Shown: positions 39,300-54,427, numbered from the stretch's first letter. The stretch: 64,000 nt of DNA from Phaffia rhodozyma (GCA_014706385.1 JACGZH010000001.1:372001-436000); one strand, 5' to 3'. Program-made: numbers and translations. The notes: generated from the letters alone by a model not told the origin.

Positions 39300-39755
39300 T
39301 GGACGGGTGTATGTGATTGAACGAGTAAGTGAGGGAATGAGGATGGAAAGAGAAACGAGGGGAAAATGTGAGCTTGGTAGACAAGAACAAGGGGGATGCG
39401 TTTTAGGCGGATCAGTTCCCGTGTTTTCTGTCCTTTCCGTCCCTCTTCTTCTCTCGAGATCATTCAACGAGAAAAGTCTTGCGTATAGGCCACACATATA
39501 TGGCGTTAGTAAACACTTTCGTAGGGTTAGCATGGATGTGCTCAGTAGCTAGCAGCAGCTCGAGCGAGTCAGCAACAGTTTGCTTGGAGGTGAAGGAGTG
39601 AGTGAAGTTACCAAGATGAAGGTTTTCTGGCGGAATGTATAGGGTTCTTTATCTTATCACTCAAAATATCGAAAAGATAATAATGACAAAAATTGCAGGC
39701 TCTCTCGTTCTACACAACCACCACCACCGGTTTCTCCTTCATCGATTCGGAAGAC
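39300..39755. promoter_or_regulatory. Divergent promoter region, RhoGEF / CCDC137-like
   Basis: A 456-base spacer lies between divergent starts. The DNA just upstream of the plus gene is rich in CACCACCACCGG-type sequence. No reliable factor site is recognised. Confidence 0.45.
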
Positions 39756-41109
39756 ATGCCTCACAAACGTAGATATGTTTTCATGATTAACAATTCTTGA
39801 TGTGTGTGGTCCATTGATATGTTTCATTCAATGCTGCTCAACAGGTGCTAAGAAGAGCGTTAGAGACGCGACTCGAAAGACAAAGTAAGTCATGATGATC
39901 TTCGGTCATACGCAACAGTGGATTGGTTTTCTCATGAAATTCTGGATTCCTCTCTCGGATAACAGTGGAAAAGACCAAGCTCCCGGAGCTCAAGATCTAG
40001 AAAGGGAAGGGTTGCCGAAGGGAGCAATGCGAATCCTAAATTCGATGCAGACTCAAGATGATTTCAGGAAACGAAAGCGGGAAAACAAAATGGGTTTGTC
40101 CGAAAGCGGACCTGGAGGAGGAAAGAAGAAGAACAAAGTTGCTCTGGCCACGCCATCAGAGAGGAAGACTGGAAACTCTAAGGTGAGTCTGGCAAACACA
40201 GTAAATTTAACCGGAGGAGATCAAGATCATCAGGTCTGACAAGGGCTTCCTTCATCAACTATCACTCACAGGCCACTACGAATGACGCTTTGGGCCCATC
40301 TTCCTCGCTCAAGATCGTCCCTGGGGAATCACTTGCTCATTTCAACAGACGAGTCGAGGATTCTCTTCGAGCGAACATCGCCGTCGCCTCCAAAAAAGCT
40401 CAAGCTCATGTGCGCTCCTGCTTCATTTTTTCACTGCTTTCTCTGTTGTGTCCCCACATTGACAACATCTCCTGTTTCACTCTCTTGCTCCCAACAGTCT
40501 ACCGAGATCTTTCGTCAAGAAAAGGAGGAGCGAAAGCAGAAGCATGATGCCCGAGTAGCTGAGCGGGAAGAGAAAAAACGCCTCAAAGCCGAACAAGAAG
40601 CTATGGAAGCTGAGGCTGAGGAAGAGGGTTCTCAAAACGAAGATAATTTCGATGACGAGGAAGAAAGCGAGTCTAAACCCAAAATCATAGCCAAAGCCGG
40701 ACCCAGCGCGACGTCTTCAACCTCAAAACCGGCTGCCCATCCTTCTAACGGCAAACTCACCCCTACTACCACCGCCAAATCTACTCCATCAATCACTGTC
40801 ACCCCTACTGCTATTGCCGTTAAGCCCAAGAAGGTCCGAGCGACCGAGTTTGCAAGCGCCGTCCCCTCATCCGCCCCGAAGAGACTCAATGATATCGCTC
40901 AAGCCCCTCCTACATTAACGCTTCCTCGACTAGCTTCCAAGGCCATCAAAGCCAATGCAGGTAGTGTAGAGACTAGTGCAGGCGCGAGAGTTGGAATTTC
41001 GGTTGGCCAGGCAAGAATTTTGGCGGAAGAGAGGGAGAGGGTCATCGCCAGATATAGAGAAATCAAAGAGAAGAACGGATTGAAAGCATCGATGGGTCTT
41101 CAAAAATAA
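39756..41109 (+). CDS. CCDC137-like basic coiled-coil protein
   Basis: This is a small, very basic protein, probably nucleolar or chromosome-associated. The first coding exon is only 13 bases (MPHK plus one base). It joins to RAKKSVRDATRKT and, after another intron, to NGKDQAPGAQDLEREGLPKG and AMRILNSMQTQDDFRKRKRE. The next block, LKIVPGESLAHFNRRVEDSL, is followed by a charged helix (RQEKEERKQKHDARVAEREE). An acidic/Ser/Thr linker leads to a C-terminal helix GQARILAEERERVIARYREI. The central GES..FNRRVE block and the C-terminal EERERVIARYREIK helix resemble the matching segments of human CCDC137 in the same order. This is recollection-based and not a search result. The stop is TAA at 41107-41109, about 100 bases from the convergent AFG2 end. 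Confidence 0.6.
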
Positions 41110-41214
41110 CCTGATAAAAATGACATCTTCTCTTCGGATTTCTAGCTGTTCTCAACATCTCTCTTTCTCTGCATTCTCATCTCCGTATAGCTTGATGTAT
41201 TGACAAGTATATAT

Positions 41215-44563
<3,349 letters not shown>

Positions 44564-44691
44564 GTCTGGAAGTGAGAAGGGTAATTGACGTTGGGAATTG
44601 TGATGGTAGATGAGGGATAATATCAAGGCCAAACCTTAACAGAAATTTTTAACATGTTTCTATCGCCGATCTACCGATTACTTCCATCAAC
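44564..44691. promoter_or_regulatory. Very short bidirectional promoter, AFG2 / PDX2
   Basis: Only 128 bases separate the two divergent start codons, so the 5' UTRs and core promoters must share this DNA. It is A/T-rich in the middle (TTTTTAACATGTTTCTATC). No TATA box is convincing. Confidence 0.6.
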
Positions 44692-46203
44692 ATGACCAAG
44701 ATGGACGAATACCAGACTTACACCATTGGAGTTCTTGGTAAGGCCTCTTGCTTGATCAATCAAAATACGGAGATAACATGTGTTTGAACTGGCCATGCTT
44801 CATATACTACCTCCAGGTCTTCAGGGAGCTTTTTACGAGCACATCATCCTTCTCGAGCGACTCAAGTTTGAGCAACGAAAGATCGAGGTCGTTACTGTTC
44901 GGACGAAAGACGATCTCGATAAATGCAGTAAGTGTTTCTCTTGGTTTCGTTCGAGATGTACCTAGAGGTTTTTTTTACCGTCCGGGATTCCAGTTCTTTG
45001 AGTCTTTACTCGCCTTCATGTACAAACCCTTTGTGAATTCCGAAGAGAAACCGATGAAAACACGGATGTGGACTGACGAAATCTTTCAATCTGTACATCT
45101 ATAGAGGCTCTTGTCATCCCTGGAGGCAAGTCCGCCCATGTCCCTTACAGCAAATTGTCTGATTTCTGTTTACATAACTGACCGGCTCGCTCATATTATC
45201 TTCCTCATATAGGTGAATCTACAGCAATTGCAGCGATCGCTGCTAGGTCAAACCTTCTCGAGCCCCTTGTCGCGTTCTGCCAGCACCCGGAGAAGGTCCG
45301 TAATCGATTCCTCACTTTCAAGATTTTCAGGAAGGTCTAACACGATGTCGTTTAATACATGTCTATGGTAAAGCCTGTGTTGGGGACATGCGCTGGAATG
45401 ATCATGCTGTCGTCAAAGGTGACTCATCCGCGCTCTATATGCTAGCGTAGATCGACGTACTGATTCATTTGTTATCACGACGTGTTTACCCATCAGGCAG
45501 AAGGAGCCAAAAAGGGTGGTCAGAACCTGTTTGGTGGTATGTCAACGACCGTGCTTCGGAATGGTTTCGGCAATCAGGTAAGTCTTTCGTTTATATCCTC
45601 TTTGCATCATCCAAAAGAAGGAAGGACTGATCGAGACCATTTTAAAATCAAACGCACTTCTTCTAGCTTGAGTCATTCGAGTCCAACTTAGTCCTTGCCT
45701 CGAAAAGCTTGAAGAACCCAGAGATTCCATTTTGCGGAGTATTCATTCGAGCTCCAGTCAGTTCTTTTTTATCTCAACTTTCTCTTCTTTTCTTATGTAG
45801 CCTTGCTTAATGCTGATTTTAATTACCCTCTAAGATGGTCTTGTCCACCCAAACCAGCCCAGCTACTCCTTCCACTCCACCTGCATCGACATCTATTCCA
45901 ATCCCTACCTCACAGGCCTCGTCCTTCAGTCCTTTTGATCAACCTCTTACGACGACGACGTCAGCGCCTGTCGAAATTCTCGCGACTCTACCGTTCATCC
46001 CGTCTTCTGCATACCCAGAATCTAACGTCGTTGCGCTCAGACAAGGTCAGAAGATGGCTTGTTCGTTCCATCCAGAATTGAGTATGAACCAGGATGTAAC
46101 CAGTGGAGGGACAATTGATGGAGTTGGATTATTTGAAGAAGGAAAGGGGGATGAGAGATTGCATGAATACTTCGTGAGGGTCATTTGCCTAGGATTAGAG
46201 TAG
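44692..46203 (+). CDS. PDX2: Pyridoxal 5'-phosphate synthase glutaminase subunit (Pdx2/Sno)
   Basis: This class I glutamine amidotransferase releases ammonia from glutamine and feeds it to the Pdx1/Snz synthase, which builds PLP from a pentose phosphate and glyceraldehyde 3-phosphate. The start is ATG at 44692, with exon 1 of 46 bases (MTKMDEYQTYTIGVLG). Exons then encode LQGAFYEHIILLERLKFEQR, VIPGGESTAIAAIAAR, the nucleophile elbow PVLGTCAGMIMLSSK (Cys present), GGQNLFGGMSTTVLRNGFGN, FCGVFIRAP and the catalytic His-x-Glu in CSFHPEL. It ends RLHEYFVRVICLGLE (TAG 46201-46203). Two insertions are unusual. A Thr/Ser/Pro-rich stretch (about 45,840-45,970) lies before the RQGQ strand, and a Gly-rich one lies between HPEL and RLHEYF. 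The active site looks intact. The Pdx1 partner is not in this window. Confidence 0.93.
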
Positions 46204-46609
46204 ACCCTTTCTCTTCTTGCTTAACATCTCCTCTCTTTTACGTCGCATTACCTCTTGATCTCCTTCTTTGCCTTTCGTATCATTGTAACTCTTTTCTGCT
46301 TGGTTTGTTTCTCACACATACTTATTCGGACGATATCCCGTATCGTATAATCCACCGTATCTGCCATTGGAACAAAGGGAAATAGTATAGAAGAGGGCTA
46401 CCTGGTTTCATGAGATCTTCTCTCAATTAGCATTGATCCCGCTATACATTGACTGTAACTCTCAAGACATCATTTATGCGCTAACAAGAAGAAATATCGT
46501 GCTGTTTAATAAGTTCCTGCAGGGTCCGTATCTACACAAATGTTACATGAAAGAATAGAATGAATGGGAAGAAACTTGAATCCAGCCAGAGGGGAAACTT
46601 CTTGAACCA
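46204..46609. other. Convergent intergenic region
   Basis: This 406-base spacer lies between PDX2 and FGGY kinase ends. The left half is T/C-rich on the + strand. It is presumed 3' UTRs. I see no supported gene. Confidence 0.5.
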
Positions 46610-49600
46610 CTAAGCCTCGGTTACATCGGCTATCATCTTGCGCCTGTGTTGGTAAAATACAGAGAGAAGGGAGTGTTTGGAGAAATCAGTAAGACGGGGC
46701 GCAAATGAAGAGAAGAAGAAAAGAGGAAGAAGGAAGTGAGTGAAATACAGAGTAGAAGAACAGACCATTTCTTCTGGATATCGATGCTCTCCCTGAAGAT
46801 TTCATACTTGACATCCAAGAGCGCCATCTCGTCCTTCTCGGCCTCGGGTTCGACTCGAGCCCCAGGTGGGGTCATTTCCACCTTGAAGGATTGGAGTTAC
46901 ATAAATGTGAGAGGAATATACGACCAACGCACTATCCTTGTGAGGAAGTGGAGAGGACAGACGGGAAGGAGAGGTGTGAAAAACGAACCATGATCTCCCA
47001 AAGTCGTTCGTTCATACCCTTTCCAGCCTTCTTGGCCATCTCCATTGAGCTGATCGGCTCTTGACCCAACTTTTCACTAACTTCAGCCGCAAATCGACCG
47101 AGCATCGCCGAGCCGGAGACCACTGCCGCTGAAGATGAAGGTGGGAGGATGACAGGTATCCTACAGACGGATGAAAGGAGGGACATCAATCGTTTGTTCT
47201 TGACTTGACCACCTATTGTTTCATTAGAGAATGGGTACCAAAAGCATGAAAACATAAGTTGAGTTTGGTTGTTGGCAGAGTTGATAACGATGAGCTAAAT
47301 ATATTGAAACCCACCACTCATGTAGATACTATCAATCTTATGCCCCTTCGAGTTCATTTCCTCTAAAATATGTCGAGTTTGAAGAGCGATTGCCTATGAT
47401 CAATCAAGGCGTGTTAGCGATCAGTCATATAGGGAGGGCTCACGCGACGAGACGAAATAGACGGTGTTTACCTCGAGCGTAACGTTGAACTTCAAGGCGA
47501 GATCTCCTAGCGTACTGTCGAGTGCCAGACCAACGATGCTTCCCCTCTAAATGTTCAAACCCAAGAAATATTCAGCATCATAGAGTCATGTTTATGATGA
47601 ACGATGGAGAAGCGAAATGCGCGTACCATTCGGTTGTCCGCCAGAGGCGACCTGTTCCCATGAAGATCAGGATACTGATGGATTGTCAACCGTTACTCAT
47701 TGCTTCGTCAGTGGCACCTCTCCCCGCACTTGAGTATAGGATATCGATCACGACATAATCCAATAAAAGAAAGGCTCACCAAGTGAAGATCTTTCGTCAG
47801 ATGAGTAAGTGTCTTCACTCCCCGCTCGACTCTTAGTTCTTCTAGCTTGTCTCCAAGGACCTCATGGATGTTCGTTCCTTGGTCTTTCGCGACCTGGAGA
47901 AGCTGAGGGTAGGCTGGGTGTGTGGTGATCATAAAATCGATGAGTTGACCTGCAAGTTTAGTGAGACAAAAGGAGAAGATGACAGCTGATGAGTATAATT
48001 CGAGCGCGCCGATAGATGTGTGTGAGTTCTTGAAGGATAAGCTCACCAGTCGAAGATTGACCACCTTCGTTCATCCAATATCCAGGGAAACTAGAAAAAA
48101 TCAGATATAAACGCTGTTAGTAAATTTGAAGAAAAGACATAAAGACATAAAGACTAACGTACATAGCGTTTTTGTAGGGTCCCCATACTCCGTCCACAAA
48201 GACACCTTCTGGACTCTGTATAGATTAGGGAGTTCAGACTTAATTTTTTGTTCAGATAGATCAGACGAGACAGAATCAGACACATACCTGAACGATATAA
48301 CAAGTACTTGTCCCTGCTACTGCAGCCAATCTCATGGTAGAATCAACGAGGTTCGGCGGAGCCATATTCTGGAGAGTCACGTCTGGATTAGAATCATGCA
48401 TGTCCGTTGATCGAGCCGCGATAGTTCCCACCCAGCCAGCGTCTGAATGAGATTACGAAGATCAGCGGGATCAGTATGATTCACAAAGAGGAGAATAAGA
48501 CGAGTTGTTCAAACATACAAGCATCGATGACTCCAGACCCAACCGCCGTACCCTCGAGCAACCCTAGCTCTTCGGCGGCCCGCTTATCCAGTCCTTTACC
48601 CACTGGAAGACCAGCCTATTCATTAGAAAAGAGACAAAAAAAATCCACTAAGCCAATGCCAGTGATACGAAAGGTAAAATTATCATTGAAAAGGTTTCAA
48701 GATGGACACTGACAGTGAGTACCAAGCTTTCCCCGTTGTCGCTTCCATCACCTTTGACATCGAGACTCTCGCCGGTTTTTCCTCCGATCTGCCCGAGCCC
48801 TCGTTCGACCACGCTTTCCAGCCCAATGTTTCTGAGGAACTCTTCATTCCAGCCATCTGACTTTGGATGAGGTCCTTTCGAGGAAGGGGCGGACTCGGAA
48901 GCATCTGGCGGGATGTATGAGAACTTGGAGACTAGCGAGTTTGACGACCGAGCTAAAGAACCGGTACTTCGGTAGGTTACTGAAAGATGGAACAAAAGAG
49001 CCGTCAAGCTACAACCTCTCAAATGATACCCATAAGATTGGCGCATGAGAACAGTACGTACGATAATCAGGAAGATCAAAGAACTGGCAGTTCTTGAACC
49101 GATCTGCTTTCATATGTTTCTTCAACCAAAGCGTCTTTGGAATCTCCATTTCGAGCTATGCATCCCAAGCCGGGCCAGCGCAAAAGAGAAACCAAAATTA
49201 TTGAGCGTTCAGTTCTTAAGTCTACACAGCAGATGATCGCTGCGAGAGATAAACTGATCCCAGAGCATCTGATCTGATCCCCAACACTGTGATCTGATGT
49301 GAGTGAAAGCTCACATCATCGTTCAACCCCAACTTCCAGCCAGTCGGATACTCCATATGCTTCATGTAAGCCCTTCCCCGAGACTGGATCAAAGCAAAAC
49401 AGGACAGGGTAGAATGAGAGATGGAGATGAAAGTTTCCTTCTACGAGAACATCTGAGCGCCGACATCAAATACGCTTAGGGCGCCTCTATTTTGAAAAGT
49501 CCGACCAAGAGACAGAAAGGCTTTGAAAGTTGCGATGGATGAAGATACGTACACTCATGGTACCACCTACGTAGTCCAAGACGACATGTCCGGTCGAATT

Positions 49601-50436
49601 GATCAACTTTGCCTCTTCTTCTGCTCTGTGATCTATCACATAGTAACCCGAGGCGGAGACCGTAAGTTAGAAGGAATGCAAACGGACTATAGACGAGATG
49701 GAACTAACCAGCCCAGAGGATCATCGATCTATCCTCTCCGATTCGATTTCCATGGTCTAATGCCAACCCCAAATTCTCGCCCTTCGAGACCTCTACTGGC
49801 TTTCCCTCGAGATCGGTAACGGCCAGACTACACGTCGCATCGAAGCCGACTCCTCTGATATCCGATTTGGATACACCGCTGGATTCGAGGACAGCGAGAG
49901 AGGATTTTCGGATGGCATCCCAGATATCCGTCAGAGATTGCTCAAAGATTGTGTGGTCTTTTGGATCTCTGAATGTGATAGTCTGATGGGTGGACTCAGC
50001 TCTGTTTGGTAGATCATCCAGGAAACCAGAAGGCGAATTCCTTGGGTCAGTGACAAGATCTTGGAGTATCAAGCATATTACCTCGGCAAAGATACCAAGA
50101 AAGAACAAACAAGAGTTTTCCGGATGTATCCAACAAAGCAGCTCTGGCGGATCCGGTGCCGACCTACAGTGAACGATGTGTCCAGTTAACCAAAAGACGA
50201 ACGGTGTAGACAGGATAGAATACGAGAACGAGACGCTTAATTAAAAGATGTGTTTTGTTTAAGAAGCAAGATGAAGGCAAAATCAAGAGGCCTTACGTCG
50301 AACCCAATGAACTGATGGGACACGCAACAACGGAAAGCATAATCAGAATCTAGTTGGTTTGGCCAAAACGGATCTTGAGCCCCGTAAAGATCAACTCAAC
50401 ATACATATGGACCTTGCGATTGTGTGTTTGACATCA
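46610..50436 (-). CDS. FGGY-family carbohydrate kinase (D-ribulokinase/YDR109C-like)
   Basis: FGGY kinases phosphorylate sugars. The branch with this pattern (human FGGY, yeast YDR109C) phosphorylates D-ribulose. The nucleotide/sugar signature reads QFIGFD joined to VGTGSARAALLDTSGKLLF. Later exons give SDIRGVGFDATCSLAV, MILWAG joined to DHRAEEEAKLINSTGH, VLDYVGGTMS and MEIPKTLWLKKHM. The C-terminal half has GKGLDKRAAEELGLLEGTAV, SGVIDAYAGWVGTIAA, AAVAGTSTCYIV, GVFVDGVWGPY, PGYWMNEGGQS, LHGNRSPLAD, GLALDSTLGDLALKFNVTLE and IYMSGGQVKNKRLM. It ends RRKMIADVTEA (stop 46610-46612). I infer a 22-base first exon (ATG 50434-50436, MSNTQSQ) spliced in phase to DPFWPNQLDSDYAF. That start is tentative. 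The order of motifs and length (about 750 residues) fit the fungal branch. Confidence 0.85.
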
Positions 50437-50766
50437 CTGTATTTCTCCTGCTGCCGTAACTTGACAATTTGTTTTGCAGATGAATGTCGGATGGAAGAAG
50501 TAGAAGGGAAAAAAAGGCAGCGGTCAAGGTGGAGCGGATCCGGAGGCAAGATGAGACGGAGGAAGTGAGTGATCGGAGGAGGCCGACGACGAACAGGACC
50601 GAGACGCGTTCACGTGACTTTTATAACTCAGAGCGTTAAGGAAACATGTTTCATCTGTACAGTAAAGATCCCAGAAAGAAGCCTGGCGATCGACAAGAAA
50701 TCAAGAGTGGAAGACATGGAAAGAGAACCGATTGTATGTAGAAAGAGAATATATTAAGAAAGACAT
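50437..50766. promoter_or_regulatory. Intergenic region, transketolase 3' end / FGGY kinase promoter
   Basis: This 330-base spacer lies between two minus-strand genes. It is purine-rich on the + strand (50,490-50,600), giving a pyrimidine-rich leader for the kinase. A CACGTGA E-box-like site is near 50,612. Nothing else is supported. Confidence 0.45.
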
Positions 50767-53163
50767 CTAGTTCTCGGAAACACCAGAGAAAGCAGAGATA
50801 AGAGGGGAGACGACAGGTCCTCCCTTCTTCTTGTAGAAGTCAATGACCTTCTGGGCTCGGGAGGCGACACCCTCTCCGTTGAGCTCAAAGTGGTCGTAGA
50901 CCTGCTTGTAGGGTCCGGAGGCTCCGAAACCGGAAAGACCGAAGTGCTCGTGGGAGTACTGGGACCAACCGAAGGTGGAGTAAGCCTCGACGGACATCAC
51001 AGGAGCTCCGGAAGGAAGAACCTTGAGCTTGTAGTCAGCGGGCTGAGCCTCGAACACGCTGAAGCAAGGAAGCGAGACAACTCGGGCCTTGACACCAGAC
51101 TGAGCGAGCTTCTCGGCGGCCTCGACAGCGATGGCGACCTCGGATCCGGTGGAAACGATGGTGATATCAGCGTTCTCCTCGTCGTGGACGACGTAACCTC
51201 CCTTGGAGGCGTTGGCAATGGTCGAGTTCTCCAACTGGGGAAGGTTCTGTCGGGAAAGGCAGAGGACGGAAGGAGTGGACTTGGCCTGGATGGCGACAAA
51301 GTAGGCGGCAGAGGTCTCGTTTCCGTCAGCAGGTCGCCAGACGGCAACGTTGGGGGTAGCTCGAAGCCAAGCAACGGTCTCGACCGGCTGGTGGGTAGGT
51401 CCGTCCTCTCCGAGACCAATGGAATCGTGAGTGGCGACCCAGATGACCTGGTGGTGGGAAAGGGCGGAGAGTCGGACGGCACCGGCGGCGTAAGAGACAA
51501 AGTTGAGGAAGGTTCCTCCGAAAGGAAGGATGGCTCCGTAGGCATGGAGACCGTTGAAGATGGCTCCCATAGCGTGCTCTCGGACACCGTATCGGATGTA
51601 TCGACCAGAGTAGTCTCCCAACTTAGTAGCAGGGGGCTGGAAGTCAATGGCCTTCTGCCATCGAGTGAAGTTGGAACCGGTCAAATCGGCAGAACCACCG
51701 ACAAGCTCGGGAAGAACAGGGGCGAGAGCCTCGAGGACGATCTCGGAGTACTTTCGGGATCCAACAGCGGAATCACCGGCCTTGTAGACAGGAAGGGCCT
51801 TCTCCCAACCCTCAGGGAGCTCACCAGCGATTCGTCGAGCGAACTCGGCTCCCTCCTGGGGGTACTTCTCCTTGTAGGAAGCGAAAAGGGCGTCCCACTC
51901 GGCGTTGGCCTTAGCTCCAACCTCGGCTCGCTTGGCGTAGAGATCGGTGGTAGTCTGGGGAACGGCAAAGGACTCCTCAGGGTTGAATCCGAACTTAGAC
52001 TTGACGGCGGCGATATCGTCAGCCTTCAAAGGAGCTCCATGGACACCGTGAGTTCCCTGGAGCTTGGATCCGAAACCAATGATGGTGGTGAGCTTGATAA
52101 GGGTGGGCTTGTCGGAAGTCTTAGCCTGCTCGATAGCCTTGGAGATGGAATCCAAATCAGAGTCACCGTTGGAGACTCGGAGGGTGTTCCATCCGTAAGA
52201 CTGGAATCGCTGCTCAACGTTCTCGGTGAAGGAGACGTTGGTATCCCCATCGATAGTGATGTGGTTATCGTCGTAAATGGCGATCAAGTTCTTGAGCTGA
52301 AGGTGACCGGCAAGGGAGCAGGCCTCAGAGGCGACTCCCTCCTGCAAGCAACCGTCTCCGAGGAAGGCTGTGAAGATGGATGAAAGAGGACGAGTAAGTA
52401 TCTGCGCTATGGCCAAGACAGAAAAGAAGAGTGACACATACCGTAGGTGTAGTTGTCAATCAAGTTGAAGTTCTCCTTGTTGTAAGTGGCTCCAAGGTGG
52501 GCCTGGGCGATGGCGAGACCAACGGCGTTGGCGATACCCTGTCCGAGAGGACCGGTGGTGACCTCGATACCGTCAGTGACGTGAACCTCGGGGTGACCAG
52601 GGGTCTTGGATCCGAGCTGTCGGAAAGACTTGAGGTCATCCAAGCTGAGGTCGTAACCAGCGAGGTGGAGCATGATGTATTGCAGGGCACAGGCGTGTCC
52701 GTTGGAAAGGACAAATCGGTCTCGGTTGATCCACTTGGAGTTCTTGGGGTTAGCCTTGAGGAACCTAGAAATTGAGTAAGATCGGTCAGGTCAGTTCATG
52801 GTCTGAATTGGCATATTCCTCCGACAGACACATGCATGAATCTCAATTCTTTAATATTTCTTCCCTCTCTTCGCTTCATCCTAGCATACTGTCTCGGTTG
52901 GAAAGCGAGAACAAAAGCACTTACTTGGTCCAGAGAACGTGGGCAACAGGGGCCATTCCCATGGGAGCTCTGTAAAAAATTCGTTCAAAGTCGAATGGAG
53001 CAAGGTATTAGTGAGATAGAACTATACCAATAAAAGAAAGGCTGGAGAAAAAAAATCGTTGATGAACTAACCCAGGGTGTCCAGAGTTGGCTTTGGCGAC
53101 GACATCGGCGGCAAGGGTTCGGATGGTGGCAACAGCGACCTCGTCTTCTTTAGTGAAGGACAT
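50767..53163 (-). CDS. TKL1: Transketolase
   Basis: This thiamine-diphosphate enzyme of the non-oxidative pentose phosphate pathway moves two-carbon units between sugar phosphates. The ATG (53161-53163) starts [20 protein letters not shown], with ANSGHPG split by the first intron (G joined to [13 protein letters not shown]). Two more introns are short, and the fourth exon (to 50767) is very long. Conserved features are [39 protein letters not shown], the ThDP motif [11 protein letters not shown]...[57 protein letters not shown] and [14 protein letters not shown]. It ends AFSGVSEN. The length (about 680 residues) is usual. Codon use is strongly biased toward C-ending codons, GGA/GGT and CGA/CGT, unlike its neighbours, which suggests very high expression. 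Confidence 0.98.
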
Positions 53164-54427
53164 GATGATTTATAAAACTAAGTGGTAGGTGTAGTGTTGG
53201 GTTGAGCTTGAGTCTTTTTTCAAGAGATGGAGTTTTGAGATGCGCGAAGAAAACAGCGGGAAGAACGAAGAGATACAGTGGGTAGAGATGGAAACAGTAA
53301 AGAAGAAAAAAAGAAAAAAAGAAAAGATATCAGATGCTGTTCGGGTGGTGTATTGGTGATGATGGAGAGAGGAAAGAGCGGGATTCCGAACGCAGAACTA
53401 ACCTTTTCCTTTATAAAGTATGAAGAGGAAGAAGAAGAGGAAAGCGAATGGATGATGATGACAACACAGAAACTGGTGAAAGAAGAAAGAAAAAAAAAGG
53501 GACGAGGTGGCAAGAGAAAAATGACAGAAAAAAAAAGTGTGGAAACTTCGCGGGGACAGACCGTTTTTGGGGTTTTTTCCCCTTTTTCTTCACTTTTCTG
53601 GGGCAAATCGTTCGCTCATCTTTCCCATCGATTGGCCCATCACGGCCCGTACAGGGCAGTCGAGGTAGGCGATGAGGAAATCAGATACGCTTATGTGGGC
53701 TTAATATGACTTAACACAGTGATACTTGATACTAGATGAATCGTTCGGCTCGTCAATCCGGTCAGGTACCGGCGGGGACCCCGCGATTAGCCGTTGTTTG
53801 GTTAATCTCCGCGGCAGGGATGACGTGTGATTTGCTGGGCAGACCGGTGGAACATTCTCGATCCGATGTGGGGTATCTGGTCAGCTTTCCCCGGGGACAC
53901 TTGGGGGCAGTTGGGAAAACTTGGGAAAGCGGATTTGGGCCGGTCCGGGTCCATTTGGACTCATACATGGGCAAATCCCCCTTTGTTTCAGCCGGCTCCC
54001 CTTTTGTCATCGTATGTCCGTTCTTTTGTCTCGACAGAAATCCTTTCATCTCATTCTCTTTCTCTCATCTCTCATCGTTCTTGCCTGCCTCGTTTGTTCG
54101 ATTCGGACTGACTCTTGACCAGACATGCTAATCGCACACCTAACATGCAACACACAATACCTACACGTGTGCGCTGACCAGCACGAAGTGAAACTGACAT
54201 ATACATCTGAACAACGTTCCCTTTGATCATGTTTTCTCTTCCTCTCTTCTTTTCTCTTTATTTCTTCCTTCCTTCCCATCATCTTTCCTTATTCAACTCC
54301 AGTCTTTGGGCACTAACCATATCACTAGCACTGACCTCTTCTCACGCACTCTCAAGATATCACTAGCCAGCAAAGCTGAAAATTGACCAACCCTCGTACA
54401 TACCCGTCTGTCGCGTCTTCCATCGAT
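53164..54427. promoter_or_regulatory. Long divergent promoter region, transketolase / cysteine-rich membrane protein
   Basis: At 1,264 bases this is the longest gene-free stretch. The 400 bases nearest transketolase are purine-rich on the + strand, so the transketolase mRNA leader is long and pyrimidine-rich, as in highly expressed fungal genes. An inverted CCAAT (ATTGG, 53631-53635) is present. A perfect short hairpin GCGGGG-A-CCCCGC lies at 53772-53784 in a GC-rich block. Several CCCCT stress-element-like pentamers occur (about 53577, 53985 and 53998). Their function is inferred only. Several open frames here have no family content. Confidence 0.55.

Noticed and set aside
50890..52383. 497-residue plus-strand open frame
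   Set aside because: It lies exactly antisense to the large transketolase exon. Strong codon bias of transketolase keeps the complementary frame free of stops, and the protein is a low-complexity G/S/L/V string with no family content.
53736..54131. 131-residue plus-strand open frame in the transketolase promoter
   Set aside because: It lies in a GC-rich spacer with no homology-like content and no splice link to the membrane-protein gene.
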